A stretch of DNA of 45,644 bases from NCBI GenBank assembly GCA_900542005.1, contig UQLW01000025.1, forward strand, positions 1 through 45,644, read 5' to 3'. Made by a program: the position numbers and the translations under genes. This document shows positions 16,329-23,662 of this stretch, piece after piece. Position 1 is the first letter of the stretch. The number at the start of each line of letters is the position of its first letter. The notes beneath the pieces are model-generated. The model ran no database searches. It was not told the DNA's origin and worked only from the letters and a program-made list of their open reading frames with translations. This stretch comes from an uncultured Eubacteriales bacterium. GTDB taxonomy: Bacteria; Bacillota; Clostridia; Christensenellales; UMGS416.

Positions 16329-17672
16329 ATGAAAAATCACGCTGTAACGGTGGGCATGGTGTCCCTGGGCTGCAGCAAAAACAAGGTGGACGCCGAGGTG
16401 ATGCTGGCCAAGCTGAGCCAGGCGGGCTACGCGCTGACCATGGATCCCGCCGGGGCCGACGTCATCATCGTCAATACCTGCGGCTTTATCAACGACGCCA
16501 AGGTGGAATCGGTCAACGCCATCCTGGAGATGGCGGAGTATAAAAAAGGACGGTGCCAGGCGCTCATCGTCAGCGGGTGCCTTACGGCGCGCTACCCGGG
16601 CGAGCTGTGGGAGGAGATCCCCGAGGCGGACGCCCTGTTGGGCGTCTCCCAGTACCCTGAAATTGTTTCCGTCGTGGAGAAGGTGCTGGAGGGCAAGCGT
16701 ATCCGCAATACGGCGCTGGACTGCCGCCTGGCGGGCTCGCCGGAGCGCATTCTGACCACGCCGCCATGGATGGGATATCTCAAGATCGCCGAGGGCTGCG
16801 ATAACCGCTGTTCCTTCTGCGCGATCCCCGATATCCGCGGCCCCTACCGCAGCCGCCCCCTGGAGGAGCTGGTGGAGGAGGCGCAGTGGATGGCCGCCCA
16901 GGGCGTCAGGGAGCTCATCCTGATCGCCCAGGATACGACCCGCTACGGCATGGATCTTTACGGCGCCCCCAGCCTGCCGCGGCTTCTGGAGGCCGTCTGC
17001 CAGGTGGAGGGGATCCGGTGGGTGCGGACGCTGTATTGCTATCCGGAGATGGTGGACGAGGCGCTGCTGGACACCATGCGGCGGCAGGAAAAGATTTGCG
17101 ATTACCTGGATATCCCGCTGCAGCATTGCCAGGATACGATCCTGGAGGCGATGAACCGGCGCTCCAGCGCAAAGCAGATCGAAGCGCTGATGGAGCGGAT
17201 CCGGTCGCTGCCGGAGCGCTTTGCCCTGCGGACGACCATGATTGTCGGCTTCCCCGGCGAGCAGGAGGATGATTTTGAGGCGCTGATGGACTTTGTTGAG
17301 CGCCATCCCTTCGATCACCTGGGGGCCTTCACCTATTCGGCTGAGGAGGGCACCCCGGCTGCCGACCGGGTTGACCAGGTGGATGAGGACGAGAAAGCGC
17401 GGCGGCTGGACCGGCTGATGCAGGCGCAGCAGGCCATATCCCGCCGGCAGCTGGCAGGATATGTGGGCGAAACGCTGGAGGTACTGGTGGAGGAGGCGCT
17501 GCCCGGCGGGCGGTATGTGGGGCGTACCCGTTACCAGGCGCCGGATATCGACGGGGTGACGCGCTTTACCGGGCCGCAGGGCCTGGAGCCGGGCAGCCTG
17601 GTGCGGGTGCGGATTACGGCAAGCCGCGAATACGACCTGGAAGGAGCGCTTGAGGATGTCGCTGGCCAATAA
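16329..17672 (+). CDS. rimO: Ribosomal protein S12 methylthiotransferase
   Basis: RimO adds a methylthio group to the conserved aspartate of ribosomal protein S12 (uS12), using two [4Fe-4S] clusters and SAM. The 447-residue protein has the N-terminal cluster cysteines C15, C51 and C84, the radical-SAM motif CDNRCSFC (C157, C161, C164), and a C-terminal TRAM domain. MVSLGCSKNKVDAEVM and IPDIRGPYRSR favour RimO over MiaB. Its 3' end overlaps pgsA by 17 bases. Confidence 0.96.
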   Translation: MKNHAVTVGMVSLGCSKNKVDAEVMLAKLSQAGYALTMDPAGADVIIVNTCGFINDAKVESVNAILEMAEYKKGRCQALIVSGCLTARYPGELWEEIPEADALLGVSQYPEIVSVVEKVLEGKRIRNTALDCRLAGSPERILTTPPWMGYLKIAEGCDNRCSFCAIPDIRGPYRSRPLEELVEEAQWMAAQGVRELILIAQDTTRYGMDLYGAPSLPRLLEAVCQVEGIRWVRTLYCYPEMVDEALLDTMRRQEKICDYLDIPLQHCQDTILEAMNRRSSAKQIEALMERIRSLPERFALRTTMIVGFPGEQEDDFEALMDFVERHPFDHLGAFTYSAEEGTPAADRVDQVDEDEKARRLDRLMQAQQAISRRQLAGYVGETLEVLVEEALPGGRYVGRTRYQAPDIDGVTRFTGPQGLEPGSLVRVRITASREYDLEGALEDVAGQ

Positions 17673-18198
17673 GCTGACGCTGGCGCGGTTGGCGATGGTG
17701 CCGGTGTTCCTGGCGATGATGGAGATCCCCTTTCCCCATCATACGGCCTGGGCGGCGGCCGTCTTTCTCGCCGCCGCGCTGACCGATCTGCTGGATGGGT
17801 ATTTTGCCCGCAGGCAGGGCACGGTTTCGGGCTTCGGGAAGATCTTCGATCCTATAGCCGATAAAATACTGGTGCTGTCGGCCCTGCTGCCGCTGGCCGT
17901 CCAGGGCCGGCTGTCGGTGTGGGTGGTGCTGATCCTGGTAGGAAGGGAATTCATCGTCAGCGCCGTCCGCATCCAGGCCAGCAGCCAGGGCGGGACGATC
18001 ATCGCCGCCAGCCTGCTGGGCAAGGTGAAAACCGTGCTGCAGGACGCGGCCATCATCATGATGCTGATGGAGCCGGAGCTTGCCTTTTTGAAGCTGTGGT
18101 ATCTTTCCGACGCGGTTATGGCCGCGGCAGTGCTTTTGACGCTGTGGTCGCTGTGGGACTACTGCTATCGCAACCGCGGCCTCTTCAGCGGATTATAG
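17656..18198 (+). CDS. pgsA: CDP-diacylglycerol-glycerol-3-phosphate 3-phosphatidyltransferase
   Basis: PgsA makes phosphatidylglycerol phosphate, the committed step to anionic phospholipids, in the membrane. The 180-residue protein has about five membrane segments. It carries the CDP-alcohol phosphotransferase signature D-x2-DG-x2-AR-x8-G-x3-D-x3-D in DLLDGYFARRQGTVSGFGK continuing to FDPIADK. The ATG at 17656 is chosen since AAGGAG lies nine bases upstream; it overlaps rimO by 17 bases. cinA begins nine bases after the stop. Confidence 0.95.
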   Translation: MSLANKLTLARLAMVPVFLAMMEIPFPHHTAWAAAVFLAAALTDLLDGYFARRQGTVSGFGKIFDPIADKILVLSALLPLAVQGRLSVWVVLILVGREFIVSAVRIQASSQGGTIIAASLLGKVKTVLQDAAIIMMLMEPELAFLKLWYLSDAVMAAAVLLTLWSLWDYCYRNRGLFSGL

Positions 18199-18207
18199 GG
18201 GGCTTAT

Positions 18208-19449
18208 ATGAACGCAGAGATTCTTTCGGTGGGCACGGAGCTGCTTATGGGGCAGATTGCCAATACCGACGCCCAATATCTTTCCCAGGGGCTAAACGAG
18301 CTGGGGATCAACGTATATTATCATACGGTGGTGGGCGATAACCCCGGACGGCTGCAGCAGCAGCTGCGCCAGGCCTGGGAGCGAAGCGACCTCATTATTA
18401 CCACCGGGGGCCTGGGGCCCACGGAGGACGACCTGACCAAGGAAGCCGTGGCGGAATTTCTGGGGCTTCCCCTTGAGCTGCATCAGCCCTCGCTGGAGGC
18501 GATGGCCCGCTATTTTGCCGGTATCGGGCGGACGATGACGCCCAATAACGAGAAGCAGGCCTATTTCCCCAAGGGCTGCCTGGTGCTGGACAACCCCAAT
18601 GGCACGGCGCCGGGCTGCCTGGTGGAGCGGGAGGGGCGCGTTTTTGTGGTGCTGCCGGGCCCGCCCCGGGAGCTGAACCCCATGTTTGACAACCATGTGC
18701 GCCCGTACCTTATGCAGCGGGGCGACGCGAAGATCACATCCAGGATGCTTCACATTTTCGGCATGGGCGAGTCAGAGGCCGCCTACCGGCTGCGGACGAT
18801 GATCGAGCGGCAGGATAACCCGACCCTGGCCACCTATGTGGGCAAGGGGGATGTGCTGCTGCGGATAACGGCCCGCACCGCCCTGGACGCCGATCCGGAG
18901 CCCCTCCTTGCGCCCGCGGTGCAGGAGGTGGAGGCGCTGCTGGGCGGCGTGGTGATCTCCGACAGGGATGAAACGCTGCCCGAGGTGGTGGTGCGCCTGC
19001 TTGCCAGCCAGGGCAAGACGCTGGCCTGCGCCGAATCCTGCACAGGGGGGCTGCTCTCCAGCATGATCGTGGACGTGCCCGGGGCGTCCGGCGTGCTGCT
19101 GGAGGGGGCTGTGACCTATTCCAACGAGGCGAAAATGCGGCGGCTGGCCGTGCCGGAGGCGGTGCTGGCGCAGCATGGCGCGGTATCGGAGGCCTGCGCG
19201 CGGGCCATGGCCGAGGGGATGCGCGCGGCTTCGGGGGCGGATTTTGCCCTGGCCACCACCGGCATCGCCGGGCCGGGCGGCGGCACGCCGGAAAAGCCGG
19301 TGGGGCTGATCTATGCGGCGCTGGCCTCCGCCGGCGGGGTGGAGGTGGAGACCTACCGCCTGAAGCGGGACCGGGCCCTGAACCGGCGCACCACCGCGCT
19401 GAACGCGCTGGACATGCTGCGCCGGCATCTTCTGCAAAAGCAGCCCTAG
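18208..19449 (+). CDS. cinA: CinA: competence/damage-inducible protein A with NMN amidohydrolase domain
   Basis: The 413-residue protein has the N-terminal MoCF-like domain (about 1-170; ILSVGTELLMGQIANTDAQYL, ITTGGLGPTEDDLTKEAVAE). It also has a C-terminal CinA/PncC domain (about 250-410; CAESCTGGLLSSMIVDVPGAS, ATTGIAGPGGGTPEKPVGL). The C-terminal domain hydrolyses nicotinamide mononucleotide in characterised relatives; the N-terminal domain is linked to ADP-ribose cleavage. It lies directly before recA, the common Gram-positive order, but recA has its own promoter 3' of it. Confidence 0.95.
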   Translation: MNAEILSVGTELLMGQIANTDAQYLSQGLNELGINVYYHTVVGDNPGRLQQQLRQAWERSDLIITTGGLGPTEDDLTKEAVAEFLGLPLELHQPSLEAMARYFAGIGRTMTPNNEKQAYFPKGCLVLDNPNGTAPGCLVEREGRVFVVLPGPPRELNPMFDNHVRPYLMQRGDAKITSRMLHIFGMGESEAAYRLRTMIERQDNPTLATYVGKGDVLLRITARTALDADPEPLLAPAVQEVEALLGGVVISDRDETLPEVVVRLLASQGKTLACAESCTGGLLSSMIVDVPGASGVLLEGAVTYSNEAKMRRLAVPEAVLAQHGAVSEACARAMAEGMRAASGADFALATTGIAGPGGGTPEKPVGLIYAALASAGGVEVETYRLKRDRALNRRTTALNALDMLRRHLLQKQP

Positions 19450-19454
19450 CCATG

Positions 19455-19492
19455 CGAAAATATGTTTGCATTGGGTAAAAGTATGGTATAAT
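19455..19492 (+). promoter_or_regulatory. LexA (Cheo) box and promoter of recA
   Basis: CGAAAATATGTTTG at 19455-19468 agrees at 12 of 14 positions with the Gram-positive SOS box CGAACATATGTTCG. It overlaps the -35 region of an extended -10 promoter with TATAAT at 19487-19492. LexA binding here would block recA transcription until DNA damage. Confidence 0.8.
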
Positions 19493-19523
19493 GAAAATAT
19501 TCTGATACACGGAGGGCAAAAGT

Positions 19524-20573
19524 TTGGTATCGGCGGAAAAGAAAAAGGCCTTGGAGCTGGCTCTGGGGCAAATTGAAAAGCAGTTTGGAAAGGGCGCCAT
19601 CATGAAGCTGGGCGAGTCCCAGTCGATGATGGATGTGGATATTATTTCGACCGGCTGCCTGGATCTGGATCTTGCCCTGGGGGTGGGCGGCCTGCCCCGC
19701 GGCCGGATTATCGAGATCTATGGGCCGGAATCCTCCGGCAAGACGACGGTCGCGCTGCATGTGGTGGCCGAGGCCCAGAAGGCAGGCGGCACCGCCGCCT
19801 TCGTGGACGCTGAGCACGCGCTGGATCCGGTTTACGCCCGCAACCTGGGCGTGAATATCGACGACCTGTATGTATCCCAGCCGGATACCGGCGAGCAGGC
19901 GCTGGAGATTGTCGACGCGCTGGTGCGCTCCTCGGCGGTCGACGTGATTGTGGTGGACTCGGTGGCGGCGCTGGTGCCCAAGGCGGAGATCGAGGGCGAT
20001 ATGGGCGACGCCCATGTGGGCCTGCAGGCCCGGCTGATGGCGCAGGCGCTGCGGAAGCTGGCGGGCGCGGTCAGCAAATCCAATACGGTCATCCTCTTTA
20101 TCAACCAGCTGCGGGAAAAGGTGGGCGTGATGTTCGGCAACCCGGAGACGACCCCCGGCGGCCGGGCGCTGAAGTTCTACGCGACGATCCGCATGGATAT
20201 CCGCCGCACGGACTCCATCAAGCAGGGAACCGAGATCATCGGCAACCGTACCCGGGTCAAGGTGGTGAAGAACAAGGTGGCGCCTCCCTTTAAAACGGCT
20301 GAATTCGACGTGCTTTACGGCGAAGGCATCTCCCGGGAGGGCTGCATCCTGGACCGCGCGGTGGATCAGGGGCTCATCGTCAAATCCGGGGCCTGGTTCT
20401 CCTATAACGGCGACCGTATCGGCCAGGGGCGGGAGAACGCCCGCAAATACCTCAAGGAGAATCCGGAGGTGACCAACCTGGTGGACCAGAAGATCCGCGA
20501 GCTGGTGCTGGGAAAGGGAAAGGCGGAGGAGGCGGCCCAGACGGAGACGCCGGAGCCTCAAGCGGAATCGTAA
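19524..20573 (+). CDS. recA: Recombinase A
   Basis: RecA forms the strand-exchange filament on single-stranded DNA and triggers LexA self-cleavage. The 349-residue protein has Walker A GPESSGKT (67-74), VIVVDSVAALVPKAEIEGDMGD, the L2 loop region NQLREKVGVMFGNPETTPGG, and an acidic C-terminal tail. The start is TTG at 19524: GGAGG lies eight bases upstream, and no ATG or GTG fits the conserved N terminus. It has its own SOS-type promoter and a strong terminator, so it is a single-gene unit inside the cinA-recA-rny cluster. Confidence 0.98.
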   Translation: MVSAEKKKALELALGQIEKQFGKGAIMKLGESQSMMDVDIISTGCLDLDLALGVGGLPRGRIIEIYGPESSGKTTVALHVVAEAQKAGGTAAFVDAEHALDPVYARNLGVNIDDLYVSQPDTGEQALEIVDALVRSSAVDVIVVDSVAALVPKAEIEGDMGDAHVGLQARLMAQALRKLAGAVSKSNTVILFINQLREKVGVMFGNPETTPGGRALKFYATIRMDIRRTDSIKQGTEIIGNRTRVKVVKNKVAPPFKTAEFDVLYGEGISREGCILDRAVDQGLIVKSGAWFSYNGDRIGQGRENARKYLKENPEVTNLVDQKIRELVLGKGKAEEAAQTETPEPQAES

Positions 20574-20582
20574 AGGGTTAAA

Positions 20583-20636
20583 GCCCGCCTGTTGAAAAAA
20601 GCTTCGGCGCTTTTTCTCAAAAGGCGGGCCTTTTTC
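20583..20636 (+). terminator. recA terminator
   Basis: GCCCGCCT (20583-20590) pairs with AGGCGGGC (20622-20629), followed by CTTTTTC. An inner stem with a UUCG loop (about 20594-20616) strengthens it. Confidence 0.85.
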
Positions 20637-20665
20637 TTGACAATCTGTCCAGGTAAGGATAAAAT
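20637..20665 (+). promoter_or_regulatory. rny promoter
   Basis: A perfect TTGACA (20637-20642) lies 17 bases before TAAAAT (20660-20665). It starts right at the recA terminator T-run. A leader of about 90 bases precedes the AAGGAGG ribosome binding site. Confidence 0.75.
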
Positions 20666-20763
20666 AATATACTGGATTCTATTTCAAAATGTGTTCTGAA
20701 CCGCCAGTTTGGAAACGCTGAAAAATATCCGAAAATACGCATTATGTAGGAAAGGAGGTAAAC

Positions 20764-22308
20764 ATGCAGGAGATTATCATTCCCATTGTCGTAGGATTGC
20801 TGGCACTGGCCGCCGGCGGTGTTGCTGGCTTTATGTATAGGAAAAATATCTCCGAGGCGCGGCTGGGCCGGGCCGAGGAGGTAGCAAGCAAGATTGTCGA
20901 GGACGCTCAGCTTGAGGCGGAGACCCTGAAAAAGGAAACCATCATCGAGGCCAAGGACGAAGTGCATAAGCTGCGGACGGAGCTGGACCGGGAGATCCGC
21001 GACCGCCGCAACGAGGTGCAGCGCTCTGAACGCCGGGTACAGCAAAAAGAGGATCAGCTGGACAAAAAAGCCGCGGGCCTGGAGAGCAAGGAGGACAAGC
21101 TCAACAGGATGCGCGAGCAGACGGCTCAGCTGGAGGAGCGGGCCCAGGAGCTCTATCAGAAGCAGCTGGCCGAATTGGAGCGGATATCCAATCTGACCAA
21201 AGAGGAGGCCCAGAGCGAGATCATGCAGCAGGCGGAGCGGGAGACCCGCCACGACTGCGCGCTTTTGATCCGTGATATCGAGCGGGAGACCAAAAACGAG
21301 GCCGATAAGCTGGCCCGGAACATCATTACCGGCGCGATTCAGCGCTGTGCGGCCGATCATGTGGCGGAAAGCACTGTGTCGGTGGTGGCTCTGCCCAACG
21401 AGGAGATGAAGGGCCGGATCATTGGCCGGGAGGGCCGCAACATCCGCACCCTGGAAACTGCGACCGGCATTGACTTTATCATTGACGATACGCCGGAGGC
21501 GGTGATCCTTTCGGGCTTTGACCCGGTCCGCCGGGAAATCGCCCGGTTGGCGCTGGAGAAGCTGGTGGTGGATGGCCGTATCCACCCGGCGCGCATCGAG
21601 GAGATGGTGGTCAAGGCCCGGAAGGAAGTGGAAACCCAGATCCGGGAGGCGGGCGAGAGCGCCGTTTTCGAGGTTGGCGTTACCGGGGTGCATCCGGAGC
21701 TGGTCAAGATCCTGGGACGGCTGCGCTACCGCACGAGCTATGGGCAGAACGTGCTGAAGCATTCCATTGAGGTCGCCCATCTGGCGGGCCTGATGGCGGC
21801 TGAGGTGGGCGCGGATGTGCGCCTGGCCAAGCGGGCGGGCCTGCTCCACGATATCGGTAAGGCCATCGACCATGAGGTTGAGGGCAGCCATGTGAAGATC
21901 GGCGTGGATCTGGCCAAGAAATACCGCGAGCACAACGAAATTGTCCATGCCATCGCAGCCCACCACAACGATATTGAGCCGCAGAGCGCGATTGCCCTGC
22001 TGGTGCAGGCGGCGGACGCCATTTCCGGCGCAAGGCCCGGCGCAAGGCGGGAGACGCTTGAAAGCTACATCAAGCGGCTGGAAAAGCTGGAGGAAATCGC
22101 CAACTCCTTCGAGGGTGTGGATAAGTCCTTTGCCATCCAGGCGGGGCGCGAGATCCGCATCGGCGTAATCCCCGAGAAGGTCGACGACGCCGGTATCGTG
22201 CTGATGGCCCGCGACATCGCCCACCGTATCGAATCCGAGATGGAATATCCCGGCCAGATCAAGGTAACCGTGCTGCGGGAAACCCGCGCCAGCGACCTGG
22301 CCAAATAG
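20764..22308 (+). CDS. rny: Ribonuclease Y
   Basis: RNase Y is the membrane-bound endoribonuclease that starts mRNA decay in many Bacillota. The 514-residue protein has an N-terminal membrane anchor (about 4-23), a long charged coiled coil (about 28-190) and a KH domain with MKGRIIGREGRNIRTLE (about 217-233). Its HD domain has HSIEVAHLAGLMAAE, LLHDIGKAIDHE and IAAHHNDIEP (about 335-405). Length is normal for the family. Good ribosome binding site AAGGAGGT. The intrinsic terminator begins ten bases after the stop. Confidence 0.97.
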   Translation: MQEIIIPIVVGLLALAAGGVAGFMYRKNISEARLGRAEEVASKIVEDAQLEAETLKKETIIEAKDEVHKLRTELDREIRDRRNEVQRSERRVQQKEDQLDKKAAGLESKEDKLNRMREQTAQLEERAQELYQKQLAELERISNLTKEEAQSEIMQQAERETRHDCALLIRDIERETKNEADKLARNIITGAIQRCAADHVAESTVSVVALPNEEMKGRIIGREGRNIRTLETATGIDFIIDDTPEAVILSGFDPVRREIARLALEKLVVDGRIHPARIEEMVVKARKEVETQIREAGESAVFEVGVTGVHPELVKILGRLRYRTSYGQNVLKHSIEVAHLAGLMAAEVGADVRLAKRAGLLHDIGKAIDHEVEGSHVKIGVDLAKKYREHNEIVHAIAAHHNDIEPQSAIALLVQAADAISGARPGARRETLESYIKRLEKLEEIANSFEGVDKSFAIQAGREIRIGVIPEKVDDAGIVLMARDIAHRIESEMEYPGQIKVTVLRETRASDLAK

Positions 22309-22318
22309 ACGGCAGCAT

Positions 22319-22346
22319 AAAAAAGGCAGGAGATCCTGCCTTTTTT
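22319..22346 (+). terminator. rny terminator
   Basis: GGCAGG (22325-22330) pairs with CCTGCC (22335-22340) around AGAT, flanked by an A-run and followed by TTTTTTT. With A-T pairs the stem reaches about 12 bases; it can work on both strands, facing the minus gene that ends at 22381. Confidence 0.85.
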
Positions 22347-22380
22347 TATTTGGCCTGGGCGGCGTGCGCGCTGCCGGCCG

Positions 22381-23526
22381 CTACAGTGCCAGCAGTGCGT
22401 ACAGGCCCTGGGCGTGGTCCAGCCCCTGGGCGCTGATGAGCCGGTCAGCATTATAGTAAAACCGGGTATGCTCGATAAGGCGGAAGGCGCCGGCCAGCAC
22501 GTCGACCAGCGCCCCATCCCCCTCATGGCGGGTCATATAGGCCACAGCCAGCAGGCGGAGCAGCGCATAGACGCCGCAGAAGGCCAGGAACTCGCCGCCG
22601 AAGCAGAGGCGGTCGTCGGCAAAGGGGAAATCCTCGTAGAAGATATGATTGACCAAAAGATGCTCGAAATGGCGCGGCCAGAGGGGGAAGCGCCCGTCGA
22701 AGCTGCGGCTGTCGCCGCGATAGCGCTTTAGGGCCTGGCCAATGGGGAGGGAAGGGCTGTAGCGCTCCAGGGCAACCGCGCCAAAACGCTGCATACTGGG
22801 GCTGGAGGGGGCCAGCGCTTCAACCATGCCGCACAGCGCCAGCAGCGCCGATGCGGCCAGGGTATCTGTGGTTTCCGGAAGCCGGTGGGACAGGGATAGG
22901 GAAAGGCGCCCCGGCAGCTCCGCGGCGGAGGCGGCCTCCAGCCGCATCAGGTAAGCGCCCATGCGCAGGATGCGGTCAGGCAGGGAGGCGCTGCGGTCCT
23001 GCAGCTGGCGGATGCATGCCTCCCGGATGGGAAGGCGGAAGCCGCCGGCCGGATGCAGCACCGGACGGGGCGGGCCCTGGACAGAACGCCGGATGAATTT
23101 CAACGGGGCCTGCTGCGCCATAAGCAGCTCCACCACGGCTTCGCAGCTGTTGGAGCAGCCGCCTTCCATGGCGCCGCCGGCTTGCTTCAGGGTGCGGGGA
23201 TAGTACCGGCATATGCTGGATAGCGCCTCTTCGCCACATTCCTTCTGCAGCATACACAGCCCATCGGCATCGTGCAGCGGGCAATCGCCCTGCCAGTTGG
23301 GTGAGATCAGGGCGTAGCGCTGGGGCGTGGGATCGGGGGCTGGGTGGAAGGCCACATCCAGCCGGGCGCGCAGCGCAGGCGAACAGGCCATCCCCAGCAG
23401 GCGGAAATACTCATCCTGCGTCAGGGAGATGCCCCAGCCCGTGCAGCAGCTGCTGCGGCAGGCTCCGCCCTTGCAATGAAAGCGGGCGTCATATTCGGGA
23501 CACCAGATTTCATGAACGGTTTCCAT
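22381..23526 (-). CDS. FliB-like lysine-N-methylase family protein
   Basis: The 381-residue protein has the N-terminal cysteine cluster of FliB/YkgJ-type proteins, FHCKGGACRSSCCTGWGISLTQDEY (C18, C23, C27, C28). Additional cysteines lie in CPLHDADGLCMLQKECGEEALSSICRYYPR, probably binding an Fe-S cluster. Enterobacterial FliB methylates lysines of flagellin. Clostridial relatives are common in bacteria without flagella, and no flagellar gene lies in this window, so the substrate is unknown. The C-terminal half is helical and poorly conserved. It is monocistronic, upstream of nothing on the minus strand but the rny terminator. Confidence 0.8.
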   Translation of the reverse strand: METVHEIWCPEYDARFHCKGGACRSSCCTGWGISLTQDEYFRLLGMACSPALRARLDVAFHPAPDPTPQRYALISPNWQGDCPLHDADGLCMLQKECGEEALSSICRYYPRTLKQAGGAMEGGCSNSCEAVVELLMAQQAPLKFIRRSVQGPPRPVLHPAGGFRLPIREACIRQLQDRSASLPDRILRMGAYLMRLEAASAAELPGRLSLSLSHRLPETTDTLAASALLALCGMVEALAPSSPSMQRFGAVALERYSPSLPIGQALKRYRGDSRSFDGRFPLWPRHFEHLLVNHIFYEDFPFADDRLCFGGEFLAFCGVYALLRLLAVAYMTRHEGDGALVDVLAGAFRLIEHTRFYYNADRLISAQGLDHAQGLYALLAL

Positions 23527-23562
23527 GGGAACGCCACCTTTATTCTGGAATGGCCCCTATTA

Positions 23563-23630
23563 TATCGGGGGCGTTTCCCAAAATCAAGAGCCCCCGATAA
23601 GCGAAGGGGCCGCCCGGGCGGGGCGGCCCC
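23563..23630 (-). terminator. Two hairpins between the ATPase and FliB-like genes
   Basis: GGGGCCGCC (23606-23614) pairs with GGCGGCCCC (23622-23630), and TATCGGGGGC (23563-23572) pairs with GCCCCCGATA (23590-23599). Both follow the stop of the minus-strand Ca2+ ATPase gene. T-runs are weak, so the pair probably stops that transcript but may also fold in the leader of the next gene. Confidence 0.55.
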
Positions 23631-23662
23631 CTGCCCGGGGCGGGTCCGGCGGCGCGCAGCGG

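Noticed and set aside
14067..17669. Very long open frame antisense to ftsK and rimO
   Set aside because: It mirrors highly conserved genes on the other strand; its residues are low-complexity and His/Gly/Leu-rich, a common effect of GC-rich codon use.
13851..20573. Whole ftsK-recA block as transferred or unusual DNA
   Set aside because: Gene order, promoters and protein lengths are ordinary for Clostridia.
19524..20573. Intein or insertion in recA
   Set aside because: The reading frame is continuous and of standard length.
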